Part shown: positions 13,137-24,274 of the stretch, one piece after another
Layout of the letters: every line of letters starts with the position of its first letter
Position numbering within the stretch: the first letter of the stretch is position 1
Assembly (NCBI GenBank): GCA_033807695.1
Contig: CM066307.1
Coordinates: 3,534,001-3,598,000 of the forward strand
Direction: 5' to 3'
Source of the DNA: Daedaleopsis sinensis
Lineage: Eukaryota; Basidiomycota; Agaricomycetes; Polyporales; Polyporaceae
Length of the DNA: 64,000 nucleotides
Made by a program: the position numbers and the translations under genes
Notes under the pieces: generated by a model
The model's database searches: none
What the model was told of the DNA's origin: nothing
What the model saw: the letters and a program-made list of their open reading frames with translations, nothing else

Positions 13137-15635
13137 CTACCACGGCCGCCACCCAGGCCTAGCCCCGTCCGACGGCGAGCTGCACGCACTGGCATTCGCG
13201 CTCGCGCTCGCACTCGCAGACGACGTCGAGCGCGGGGGGCTCGGCGGCCTGTCCAGCCGATAATACGCGCGCTCGCGCTCGGCCGCATGCAGCATGTACG
13301 GCGAGGGAGGCACCGAGCGCGTCGGACGGCCGTCGCGCTCGCGCTCGCGCTCGACGTCGTGCCGGTAGAGCGGCGGCTCGGGGGGATGGGGATAGCGCGA
13401 GTGCGCGTGCCTGGCGCTGCTGGGTGTCGAGGTGGAGGTGGATGTGGAGGCGGCGGCGGAGGCGGACGAGGACGAGGAAGGAGGGGGGTGGGGCGGGAGC
13501 GCCGCGAGGGCGCTGAGGGGCGTGCGCGGCGCTCTTGCGCTTGCGGAGGGCCCGGGCAGGTCGGAGCTGGAACACGCAGAGGAATGATGAGCACCATGTC
13601 TCAGACGGAGACTGACAGCGAGCCCGAGCGCGGGCGCGGACGCCGGGGGTGGTGCGTGCTGGGCAACGGGAACGGGAACGGGAACAGAAGCGGCACTCAC
13701 GAGTACGGGTACGGGTACGGCGGGCGCGCGTCCGCCAGGCTGTGTCGCCGCTGGAGAGTCAGAGGGTAGGCGAGCGCACGGTCACGGTCGTCCCGCGCCG
13801 CACGGACGCGGAACCGCTCTTCATCGCCGTCGTCTGCGCACTGCAGCCTGCGGAGGACGGCCATCGGCTCGCCGCACTGCGCCTCGCGCAGGTTGTCCAT
13901 CGACGAGATCGGGGGCAGGTGGAACGCCCCGGGGCCGTCGCGCTCGCGGTCGCTGTCCCGTCCGCCACCGCCGCCGCCACCACCATTGGACATCGCGCGC
14001 GGCGGCTGGATCGGCGGCAGCGTGATCGTCTCTCCGCGCGGTTGTGGGTGCGCGGGGACGCTGAAGCGCGACGCCGCGGTGCTCGACAAGGGGCTCGGGT
14101 ACGGTGAGTAGCGCACCCCTGCGGAGTCGAGCGACGGGGAGTGCCGCCGCGCCGCGCCGTGCGGGCGGGTGTCGGGGGCTGGGGCTAGCGGGTGTCCGTG
14201 GAAGAACCCGCTCGAGGCCGAGGCCGAGGCAGAGGACGCAGACGTAGAGGTCGGCGAGCCGGCCCCAGCGGCGTGCGGCGGCCGCTCGACGTACGGCACA
14301 TGCAGCATCACGGGCGAGTCGCTCTGCCCGTGCCCGTGCCCGTGCCCGTGCCCGTGCCCGTGGAGGCTGCCGCGCATGCGCCCAGCGCCGGGGCCGGGGT
14401 GCGCCGCGAACGTGTGCGTGTGCGTGTGCGCCATGACATTGACGACGCCTGCGGGGGCTGCCATGGCCCCATGTGCGTGTGCGTGTGCGTGTGTGCTAGG
14501 GTCGACGCTGGGGGAGAGCGAGACGGCCCAGTCGGCGCTGGGCCCGAGGGCGATCTCGCTCGGGGCGTGGCGGCGCGCGCGCCGCTTGCCCGTGCCCGGC
14601 TTCGAGATCTGGCCGTACCCGGGGGCGTCTGGCGCGAGGCACGTCTCGGGGAAGGTTGGCCTGTCCGACACGAGCACGAGCAGGGGAAGAGCATGGAAGC
14701 GCGAGGAGGGGGTTAGTAGACGGACGGTGCATATGCAGGCGGGGGCAACACGCACCCGAAGAGCGGAACGAGTTCGTGGCGGATGGGCCACGCGACTCTA
14801 GGGACGGCGGGGGGTCGTCAGCGGGGGACTCCGGCACACTGGGGCCTGGGCTCGGGGCTCGGGGCCGCCGCGGGAGGGTGCTCACCTGCGCGCGAGCCGG
14901 AGCGCGATCTCGTACGGCATCCAGGTGCCCTGGATCTTGAGGTATCCGCCGCGGACGCGCCGCAGCTGTGCGGCGAGGTCGGGCTGCGAGTCGATGATCT
15001 TCACGATGTCCGCTGGGGGGCGGGCGGGGAGTCAGCCTCGGGCTGCGACACACGGCACAGAGGCGTGGACTGTAGCTTACCCTTTGAGTTTCCGAGCGCT
15101 GTGCACGGCGTACGGACGATCGTAAGTACGGATGCGGGCGCGGGGGGAGGAGGACAGACACCGACCTTTCCAGATGCCAGTCCACAGGACGTACCCGTCG
15201 TCCATGTCGAGCATGATCCACTGCCCGTTCAGCGGGTACTCGTACACGGGGCTGTCGGAACAGGCAACGCACACACACAACCGGAGTCAGTCAACTCGTC
15301 CACCCCATAGGCATAGAACGGGACTGCGACGCACATGTATCCGCGCGGGTCGTTGCTGGTGATGTACCGCGCCTTCGTGACATGGTGGTCCGGGCTCGCG
15401 TACGGGCGGAAGCGCGTCGCGCCGCCCGCGGCGGCCTCTGCGGTCGGAGACGGGAGGGGATCCTGCGCGGCGAAAGATGCACGGGCACGGGCACGGGCGG
15501 ACGGCGGCGGCGGCGGGTAAGGGCGGTAGGCAGTGAGCGACCGGGGCCCGGATACGCGAGGGCGGGGAGGGGCGGGGTGCTCACCAGGAGGAGGCCTGAG
15601 GACATGCTTGCGGAGCGGCTTGTGCCCAGGGCCAT
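13137..15635 (-). CDS. APSES/KilA-N domain transcription factor with His-rich repeats
   Basis: Sequence-specific DNA-binding regulator of the fungal APSES family (StuA-like; family roles are morphogenesis and cell-cycle control), acting in the nucleus. Eight exons on the minus strand: 15585-15635, 15335-15462, 15166-15251, 15081-15098, 14886-15012, 14756-14797, 13701-14660, 13137-13566; total 613 residues, all phases agreeing. The APSES domain spans about residues 48-168: YITSNDPRGYIPVYEY, LWTGIWKALGNSKADIVK, RRVRGGYLKIQGTWMPYEIA and VAWPIR...PLFGPTFPETC are near-canonical. A basic KRRARRH (about 176-182) could be a nuclear signal. The rest is Pro/Ser/Ala-rich with His-Ala, His-Thr and Gly-His repeats. 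One exon is only 18 nt. The first exon (17 codons) is the least certain part; a start farther upstream with another exon is possible. Confidence 0.88.
14326..14361. repeat. TGCCCG hexamer array inside the APSES gene
   Basis: About six tandem TGCCCG units on the plus strand. On the coding (minus) strand they encode a Gly-His alternation of about 12 residues (about 251-262 of the APSES protein). Shorter GTGTGC-type arrays at about 14410-14430 and 14472-14500 encode the His-Thr and His-Ala runs of the same protein. Confidence 0.85.
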
Positions 15636-18600
15636 TTAACTTACAGCTCACAGACGGACGGTCCGAGGGGGCGGAGGGTGCAGCAATCGGGCGCGGGGAG
15701 GACTTGGAGAAGGGAGGAGATCGGCGCCGGACGCCCTTTTCTTTGTCTTTAAGGATTCGGGACGCGGGTGTGGTGTGGGGTGCACAGGGCTTCTGTGCGG
15801 CACGCTCGCGGTCCAGGTGGTGGCCTGGCGGTGTTGCGAGAGGGAGGGCCGGGCGGTGCCAGCTATGACGGCTCCGGGGTGCGGGGGGAGCTAGTGCTAC
15901 CTGGTGCTCGGTGCGGGTTAGGCACGGTCGGTGGGATCTGCGGGGGTGGTGGGGAGCAAGCGGGCGCAGCGGACCACGGGGCGGGGAGAGAGGCGTTCGG
16001 CGGAGGAGGGCTCGGGACGATATATCATCTGGGAGGGTCCGGAAGAGAAGAGGCGTGCGGAGGGGGAGACGGTTGTTTATTACGACACGGGCCCGCAACA
16101 GGCTCCGATGATCCCTCGAGCGAGTGGACGCTGCCCGCGGTCGCCAAACGGTCGCGCAGCCCACGCACAACAAGAATTCGCCGCAGAAGCCGCGCCGCCG
16201 GATCCGGGATGGTCCTGGCGCGAGGTACCGAGGCTCGGCATTCGATACCTATTTCGATCGCTTGCATTTAGTGGAAAGAAACAGGGTCGGATGATCCCAG
16301 ATGCCACATCCTCCAGATCCATCGTCGCCCGCTCCCCCGGGTCTTCGCGGGACGCGCAGCTGCGCCCTCCCCCTCCGGCATCGCTTACCTAATATAAGGT
16401 CGCGCTCCGGCGAGCCTGCGAGCCCCAGCCACGGTGCGAATCCGCCCAGCGGCCAGCGAGAAGACCAAGCAGGCAGATCGCCCACGGGGTGCATCACGCT
16501 CTCGCCGTGGGTGCACGCGTTCCCATCGGCCCATTCAACGCGCGGGCAGCCGCGAGCCGTGGCCCGTAGCGCATTGGACCTCCAAAGGCTATTCCCCGAG
16601 GGCACAGATGTCGACGCCCCCGCTGTCCAGGGCCACATGCGCCCCGCGGGTTCAGATGAGAAATACGTACATACATACTTGCAGGCAGGGAAGCGCGGAT
16701 GGGGCCACAAGGCATGGCGCTGACGGTGACAGGCAACGGATGCGGACGGACGGCGTTACACGCAGGAATGGATGGCGAGGCGCGAGGCGCGCCGCGAGGA
16801 GATTGCGTTGGACGGGTCTGACGGTAGCTAGGCCGGGTGCGTAGCCGCGCCAGGGCCGCAGGGTCGACCGAGGTCGACGAGAGAACGATGAGCAAATCGC
16901 CCGTTCGCGTTTCCTTGCCAGTGCGCTCGCAGACTCCAGATGACGCGCAGCGGCGGCCGAGGGCGGAGATCTCGCTCTGAGCGCTTCAGGGACTCGAGCC
17001 GCGAGCGCCGAACGTCCGACGCCTTGGAGGGTGCATATTGAGGGCAAATTGAGGAGTCCGAGCCGTCGCGGACTGGAAGCGAGTCGCAAGATCAGTGCGG
17101 TAAGTACATCATAATATAACTCGCGAGTCGCGGGTGCTCGAGTTGGGCTGCTCCGCCGCGCGACACGACGAGCAGCCCGTGCTCTGCAGCGGGCGTAGCG
17201 ACGCCGGGACCGGGCCCTGTCGAGTGCGAGGGCGTCTCAGGCCCTCTCGTCACCGCACACGCTCGAGCACCCTCGTAACCACGCTGGCAACCGAGGGATT
17301 ACGAGGCGCAGCCGAGGGCCGTGGCCCGTCCGTCTCAGGCGACCGAGACATCTGGATGATAGACACTGATCATGATAGACAGGGCCCGAGCGAGCGAGAC
17401 ATTACGCATCTCGAGCGGGGTTCACCGTTCGAAGCTCTGCGAAGCCCGCCGTCCATCATGCATCATCTGTGTGCAGTGGGCGCTGTGCTGCGCCTGCGCC
17501 CGTGGCACGAGGTGGATGGCCGTTCGCCGTTGAGTTTCCGCTGTTCGAGCTTCGTCCTTCCGTGGCCGTCGAGGAAGATGTCGACAGTTGCGGCCTTGCG
17601 ATCGTCGGCTGCCCTACACGCGTGTCATTTGCATATGCAAGCAATACATCATTGCATGGAATGGAGGGCGTCGGCGGGGACGGCCGGGTGTCCTCGAGCC
17701 TGTGCAGTGTGCACCCTCGCCCCTCGCCCAGTCCAAATCCGCGAATACGTATAGCAGCGCGGCTTCCCTGCCACCGCCATCGGGTTCTCGAGCCTTGACA
17801 TGCGCCACCACCTGCGACCGTCGGGCTCGACGGTCGCCTCGTGCTCGGCGATACCCTGCCTGTAGGCTGTGGCGGCCCACTGGCAGCGTCCGCTCAAGCG
17901 TCGCAGGGCGTCCGGGGAGGCGTTACAGTGAGTAAGTAGGCTGAAGGTTCAGAGTGTGCTCAGCAGCCTTGTCTGGCGGACCGTGGACGTGGCCGTCGCG
18001 GCGAATCACGCGCACCCGCTTGGAAGGCTTGGACAGGCTTGGACGCGGACGCGGACGCGGGGGACGGCCGGCGCCGGCCATACCGCGACCCGGCGTGACT
18101 GTGACGGGGCTGTGACGCCCCGAGATCCAGGATCTGCGAGGGATCGCGTGTGCGTGGGAGGCGGGGGAAAGGGGGTAAGTATACGTCACGAGGCGGTATG
18201 AAGGTGGGAGCGGCTCCCCCGCAGTCGTCCGGTCGCCACGACGCCGTGCCTGGCGCGCTCTGATCGAACCCGGCCCCTTCGTCCGATGCTGCTTACGGCC
18301 CCGAGCCCGCACGCGACGGGGCCGAAACCGTGCGAACGGCCCGCCTCGCGGGCGCGCACCTTCTCATCCATTCACTCGTGCGTTCGCTCTTCGCGCGGCG
18401 CGTGCCTGGATAGCCATCTATGTCATCTGCTATGTGCAGCACACAAGCACCGAGCACCAGACGCAGCTGCCTAAGAGACATCGAGCACACATGCATGCGA
18501 GATCTTCCCAGTCCCTACACTCCGCGGCGTCCGTCGTCTGCGCCATCTACGTATCGTCGTATCAACCTCCAACGCCGGCGACCAGCCAGAAGCACGGAAG

Positions 18601-18681
18601 CAGTCCCCATTCCCAAACCACAACAAGCCAGCATCCGCTAGCTTGTCCTCTAGTCTCTAGATCTCCTCGGCGCTCCCCAGC
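15636..18681. other. 3 kb gene-free stretch upstream of the APSES gene
   Basis: High-GC sequence between the APSES gene start and the 3' end of ornithine decarboxylase. Part of it should be promoter and long 5' leader of the APSES gene, as is common for developmental regulators (inference). Short frames on both strands show no motifs I recognise. Confidence 0.5.
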
Positions 18682-20361
18682 TCACGCCTCGCGCTGCGCC
18701 TCGAACGCGCGCAACGCCGCGCGGACCTCCGCCGCGCCCGCGCCGGCCCCCGTGGTGTACACCACCTTGCTCACCTCGAACCCGTTGAAGCGCGAGGCCG
18801 CGCACACCGTGTACGCGCCCATGTTCTCGAACCCGAGCCAGTCGCCGACCTCGAGCGCGGCGGGCAGCGCCGTGAGCGCGCACACGCAGTCGAGCGAGTC
18901 GCACGTCGGGCCCCACACGCTGCTCGCGCGCAGCGGCGCGCCGCCCGGGACGTGGAACGAGCCGTTCAGCGAGAGCACGTACGGCTGCGGCTGCTGGTGG
19001 TCGAACAGGATGCAGTTGAACGCGCCGTACACGCCGTCGTTGATGTAGTCTGCACGCAGAAACGGAAACTCGTCAGCGTCTGCTGGCAACCGGCTGGGGA
19101 TCGTCGAGAGAGAGAGCACGTACACATCACGCTCGGCTGCTCCGGGTCGGCGCCCATGCCCATGTCCGCAGCGTCCGCGGAGGAAGCGTGCTCGAGCGCC
19201 GGCGGCGCCCGCCGCGCGATGATGTTCGCAGCGAGGCTGAACGCCTTGGCGACGTAGTACCGGCCAGGCTCCGCGATGACCCGGATGTGCTCGCGCGCGG
19301 GGAAGTACCGGTTGATCGCCTCGGCCAGAACGCCCGCGGTCTCGTCGAACGTCCCGTCCTCGAAGCCGCCCCCGACGTCGAGCAGGCTGAACGCGTACCC
19401 GGCGTCCGCGCCCATGTCGAACGCCGCGCGCGCGCGCCGCACCGCGTCCGCGAACGCGTGCGGGTCGTAGTTGCCGCTCCCGACGTGGAAGCTGACGCCG
19501 ATGACGTCCAGCCCGAGCTCGCGCGCCTTCGCGAGCAGCGCCGGGACGGTGTCCAGGGGCGCGCCGAACTTGAGCCCGAGCCGGCAGAGACTCTTGGAGT
19601 CGTCGGTGAGGATGCGGACGACGAGCTGCGCGCGCGGGTGCGTGCGCGCGATCTTGTGCAGCTCGTCCGTGTTGTCGAACGTCATCATGTCCACGCCGGC
19701 CTTCGCGGCGCTGCGGATGAAGGACGTCGCCTTGCACGGGTTCGCGAAGATGATGCGCTCGGGGCGCACGCCGAGCTCGAGCACCTGCTTGATCTCCCCG
19801 TTCGACGCGCAGTCGAAGCCGGCCCCGAGCGCGGCCAGAAGCCGCAGCACGTACGGGTCCGGGTTGCACTTCACGGCTGTGTGCATGCATCTGTCAGCCG
19901 CGCGCGCAGACGATCACGCTAGAAGACTTGGACGCACCATAGAACGGCTCGATCTCGGGAAGCAGCCGCTTCCACCGCTCGTGCTGCTTGTAGACCGCGC
20001 TAAGGTCGGCGACGTAGAACGCCCTCTCGGCGTCGACTTCCCCGTCGGCGCCGAGGTGGAGAGCGTTCATGACCCCGTTGCGGAGGTGGACGTCTGGGTG
20101 GCCCCGCTGAAGCGGCGGCAGTCCGGGAATAGAGACTTCGTCATCGTAGTGGCGTTCGGAGTTCCTGAGCGGGTAGGGAGTCTCGTGGTGATGTAAGGTA
20201 TGGGAAGAAGAGAAATATCCGTTTACGAGAGCATTGGCAAGGTACTTTTCAGTGTGCGAGCGGGGAAGGGAAGAAGAGAGAGTCGGAGAGCATGAGATGA
20301 CGTCGTAATCGTAGTCGAAGCTGACCGGGGGCCGTGCGGCGACAATTTCAATTTGAGACAT
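18682..20361 (-). CDS. SPE1: Ornithine decarboxylase
   Basis: PLP-dependent, fold III decarboxylase that converts ornithine to putrescine, the first committed step of polyamine synthesis; cytosolic, active as a dimer. Three exons on minus: 19938-20361, 19124-19876, 18682-19049; 514 residues. Key motifs: FYAVKCN with the PLP-binding Lys at 144, GFDCASNGEI, FHVGSGNYD, LLDVGGGFE, EPGRYYVAKAF, and the second-subunit active-site Cys in WGPTCDSLD at 442. The extra 70-100 N-terminal residues are typical of fungal enzymes. The ATG at 20361 is chosen because upstream in-frame codons lack an ATG. I see no upstream ATG in the 200 nt before it, so no short uORF is evident. A TTATAG element lies about 210-220 nt upstream of the start. 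An antizyme gene was not seen in the window. Confidence 0.95.
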
Positions 20362-21970
20362 TCGTCGTTCGGTGGTCGGCTCGGAGGAACTGTGGGAATC
20401 TAAGGTCTGGTCTATGGCTTGGCCGTTCGAGATCGGCAGGTGTGGGGTCAAGTGGGAGGTTTCCCGAGGGAAAGATGGGACACTCGTTTTGGTGTGTGGC
20501 GCACGGAACCCGAGTTTACCGAGCCTACCGCCGCGGTCGCGAAGACGAGCCGGGCGGGATAGGGACGGCAACTATAAGGTCTTCTTCAGTCGAGGGTGAG
20601 ATCCTCGCTCCCTGAGGCGAGGACGAGCTTGAAGGGATCAGAAACTGAAAGCAAAGAAAGCTTGGTGAACACGAGAGCGGCTTTGGTTAAACTTGGTTGT
20701 ATCGGATGCGGAGTACGGGAGTCCTGTCAAGGAGGTTCTCCTGTGAGGGGCGTTAGCGTGCGTGCCTTGCTGGATTGAGGTGCACATACCACGAACAGAA
20801 GACCACCTATAATCCGAATAGGTTAGCAACGAATCTAAATGGATAGCGCTACACGAGGAAGCAACCGCCACAGCTATCGACGGTACGATGCGCCACCACA
20901 GAAACGCTGGTATGTGCCACTGCAAGAGAGGGGGTCGCCGCACGACAACTCTACTCGCAAGCACCGTCCCGAATGGGCGATTGAAAGCACTTCCTCCTGC
21001 CCATATGATGATGTCATCCAAGCGCCTCCTCGCGGCCGCACACGTTCCGAGGAAGGACAAAAGCTTAAGCCTTCTGGGAACGCACGCCGCCCAAGCGAGC
21101 GCAATCAGGCATTTAAGCAGCTCGGGGACACGGTCTCAGATCGGTGCCCCGGCCTCGCCTCGTGCACGCCCGCCGCCGCCTCGTGTGTGGCCACGACGAG
21201 CCACGATGGCGGCCGCGCAGTACGAACGAGAGGGGGGCACCCAGAACAACCTAGACCTCCCGGCGAGTCGTGATTCGTAGGTGGTGCTTAGTGTATGTTT
21301 TCTGAGCGCAGATCGGCCGGGATGGTGCGATGCTGATAGGGCGAGGACGCGGGGATAGGAGATAGGCTCACTCGAGGGTCAACAGACGGAGGTCGTCGTT
21401 TCTCGCCTGGTCAGGAATGGTGGCTTGGCCGGGGTCTGCGTCGTAGCGGGGTGCGGTACGACGGCAGACGGTGCGCGCGCGCTGTGTGTGTCCGTGGGCG
21501 GGGTCGTGTTGTGGTCGACGGCGGGGGCGAGGGCGATGGCGAGAGTGGAGGGGGAGATGACGAGGCGAGGGCAAACTGAGAGAGGAGGTCCAAGCTCGAG
21601 CGCTAGCCAGGCCGTTCACTTTTTCTTCATCGATTACTACGTAACACGCCAGCCAATCAGAGGGCCCGGTCCATGCGAAATCCTGTGCTCTCCTACCGCA
21701 TTTGGAAGGGGGATCGCTCACTTCTCATACCGATGATTTGCCGCCCGTCGCCGGTGCATTTTCAAATGGCTAAAACAATGCAGTTGGTCGTAGTCAATAC
21801 ATGGCGTGAGCGTGGTATGTGTATCTAATACATATAGCTTGGCTACATAGCGGACTCAGACTCTACACTTGCTGGACGACGCACTGAGATTACCCTGAAG
21901 ACCAGCAAGGAACCACCGGCGGCGCTCCGAACCATGGTGCTTCAAGGACAAGGCCTGACTCAATGAGGCA
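20362..21970. other. Gene-free stretch between ODC and PTPA
   Basis: Holds the ODC promoter (first few hundred bases) and presumably the PTPA 3' UTR. Open frames around 20839-21273 on the plus strand lack recognisable motifs or splice partners. I support no gene. Confidence 0.5.
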
Positions 21971-23609
21971 CTACACTTCCCCGCCTCCTCCACTGGACGT
22001 ATGACTCGTTGGAGGCGGTGGCGGAGTAATACTTGTTGCAGTGGAACCAACGGGTCTCATACTAGGCCGCAACGCAGTGCTTGCAGTGGGGCCCAGAGGC
22101 ATACGCCCGGGTACCATCGGACTGCTGCTGCCAACCCGCTGAGCGGCCCACGGAGCTGCAGTGAACGCAGTCTGGGTCGTGGTCGGGGAAAAGGCCGCTC
22201 GGTTCGGTGCAGGGAACCTCGTCGGCATGGACGTCGGAGCCATAGTCGAGTATGGCGCCGATGACGGAGCCTGAGCGTACGGTGCCTGCGTCGGCGCGGA
22301 GGCGGGAAAATGCTCTTGCGACGCGTTCCATTCTAGGAGCCCACCTAGCGGGAGATGTTGCACGACCACGCGTTTGCCCAGTACCTCGGCCTGCACGCGC
22401 AGGGAGAAGCGGGACGTCAGCCGGCTCTTCGCGGATAGTTCGGCTGTGAACATACCTCGTACATCTTGAACAGTCCGCTGTGGACCTTCGTCCAGTATTG
22501 CACGCCGGTTGCAACCGAGTACAGTTGCGAGGAGTGTTCGTGGAAAGGGCCGGATTTGACTTCGCGGATGCGCGTGATCGACATGAAGTACAGGTTCGTT
22601 GGAGGGAGCGGCGGATGCAGGACAGCTGTGACTGGAATCTCTCTCTGGTCTAAATAAAGACACCACGTCAGCACGGGGCACTATGCATTGAAGCCAGTGC
22701 CGAACCTCGCAATTGTGCGCTCCCGAAGATGTAGCTCAGGAAGGTGTAGTCGTCGAGTCCCCAGACGCCGTGGCTCCCTGCAGGCTCCAGCTTGTAGACG
22801 TCCTGCAGCCGCCAGCACAGTCGCAGGTATCTCTGGTACACATCCAGCACCAGCTGTCTTTCGGTGCGGGGTTCCGGGGCGAGGAAGCGCACAAGTGTCA
22901 AGCAGAGTAGGAACAGCGCGAACGACGTCTCGTGGCCGGTCCCATAGTCCATGCGCGTGAAGGAGCCGAACGACGTGAGCAGGTACGGCTCGACGAATGG
23001 AATGGCCGCGTGGAGTGCGTCCGGGAGCAGTGCCCTAAGGAGCGTGCCCGCCCGCTGCATGCACCGCGGAGATGACCGTGCCCACAGACCGCAGCCGCGA
23101 CCGCAACCATGCGGACGAAACGCGAAACGAGCAGAAGAGCGGCTTCTCAGTATGTCAGACTCGGGTGGAGTTACCAGGGTGCCGTACCTCTTCCAGCCGC
23201 TTGCCCCACGTCCGGAACGCGAGGTTTCCGAACCGCTGCGGGGTGGGCAGCGGCGGGATGTCATCGATCCAGCCGTCTAGGGCGTCGAGCAGGGCGAGGA
23301 CAGCGAGAACGGCCTGTTTCCATGAATCGGGTCAGACTGTCGCTCGAGATTGTGCGGTGCGAAGAGATATCGACTGACCTGGTCTGGCTCCGGATCATTG
23401 TACGGCAGGGTGTGTCCGACGACAGATTCGGCGAGTCGCCGGAGGAACAGGCCATAATCCTGATATCCTCGAGTGCGCTTCCATGCCTCGACATCATCGT
23501 CGGTTTTGATGCGTCGCACAGGGGTATCTGCGGGGTTAAGGCTCGAGACAGGAACGTGGCGCAGCGCTGGGAGAGTTGTGGAAGGAGAGCTGCTGGTGCT
23601 GGCTGCCAT
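21971..23609 (-). CDS. PP2A phosphatase activator, PTPA/Rrd family prolyl isomerase
   Basis: Activator of PP2A-like phosphatases: it helps load the active-site metals and shows peptidyl-prolyl isomerase activity (family knowledge). Five exons on minus: 23379-23609, 23188-23313, 22706-23054, 22456-22649, 21971-22390; 439 residues, all phases consistent. Visible signatures: WIDDIPPLPTPQRFGNLAFR, the invariant TRMDYGTGHE, LEPAGSHGVWGLDDY and, across the fourth junction, GSAQLRDQ followed by IPVTAVL. The all-helical PTPA fold ends near HLPLGGLLEW; beyond it a Pro/Ser/Thr-rich tail of about 120 residues is specific to this protein and probably disordered. The gene diverges from Ku70 across a 665 bp intergenic region. 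Whether it corresponds to yeast RRD1 or RRD2 cannot be decided here. Confidence 0.93.
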
Positions 23610-24274
23610 GGGTGTCCGTGACGTACTGTTGGAGATGGAGGAGGATATGCGTTCCCAGAGTCGTAAGCACGCGACGTCGGGTGATCACTCCGGATCTCTA
23701 TGTAGTTGATTTGCTGAAGTCTGTTCGACGCAAGTTCTACGTCGCTCGAGGAGATTTGGAGGCGACGTCGTGGCACGTCGCTGGTATCTGGGGAGTGCCA
23801 TCCGTCAGCATGAGTCTGAATGAAAGGCTTTGAATAGTACATGTATGCACATCAAACGGTCAGCTAAACGTACCCAAAATTCAAGCGGGCCCCTCGTGCA
23901 CGTAAAATGAAATTTGTTTGCGAGTTTACTGGACGTCCGTGAGCGATAGGTTACAAGGCGTGAGTGAAAGTCCGTACGGGGTCCGCGGTGGTTCTTGCAG
24001 AATCCTGAAAAGGAAGGCGACGCGCGCCACGAATCCGATCATGGCATGGGAATAGCCGAGTCACGTGGACCGACGCGTCGCGCTCAGCGTCTAGTGTGGC
24101 GCGGCTCCGTCCTCTCTCTGACTACGACCTCGACCACACACACCTCCTCCCCCTTGGCTTCTCTGGCGTGCATCTCGTGCAAGCAACCTGAATATCTTAC
24201 TCTGTCATCTAATTCTTGAAAACGCGAATCACAACACAAGATTTGAAGCTATCCCACCTTCGTGAGCAGACGTC
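23610..24274. promoter_or_regulatory. Divergent promoter region, PTPA / Ku70
   Basis: 665 bp separate the two divergent start codons. No canonical TATA box is obvious near either start; a CT-rich and CACA-rich block at about 24110-24140 lies upstream of Ku70, as is common in basidiomycete promoters. Shared regulation is only an inference from the layout. Confidence 0.45.

Noticed and set aside
19188..20196. Long plus-strand frames opposite ornithine decarboxylase
   Set aside because: Antisense shadows caused by GC-rich third positions; the minus strand has a complete, motif-bearing enzyme.
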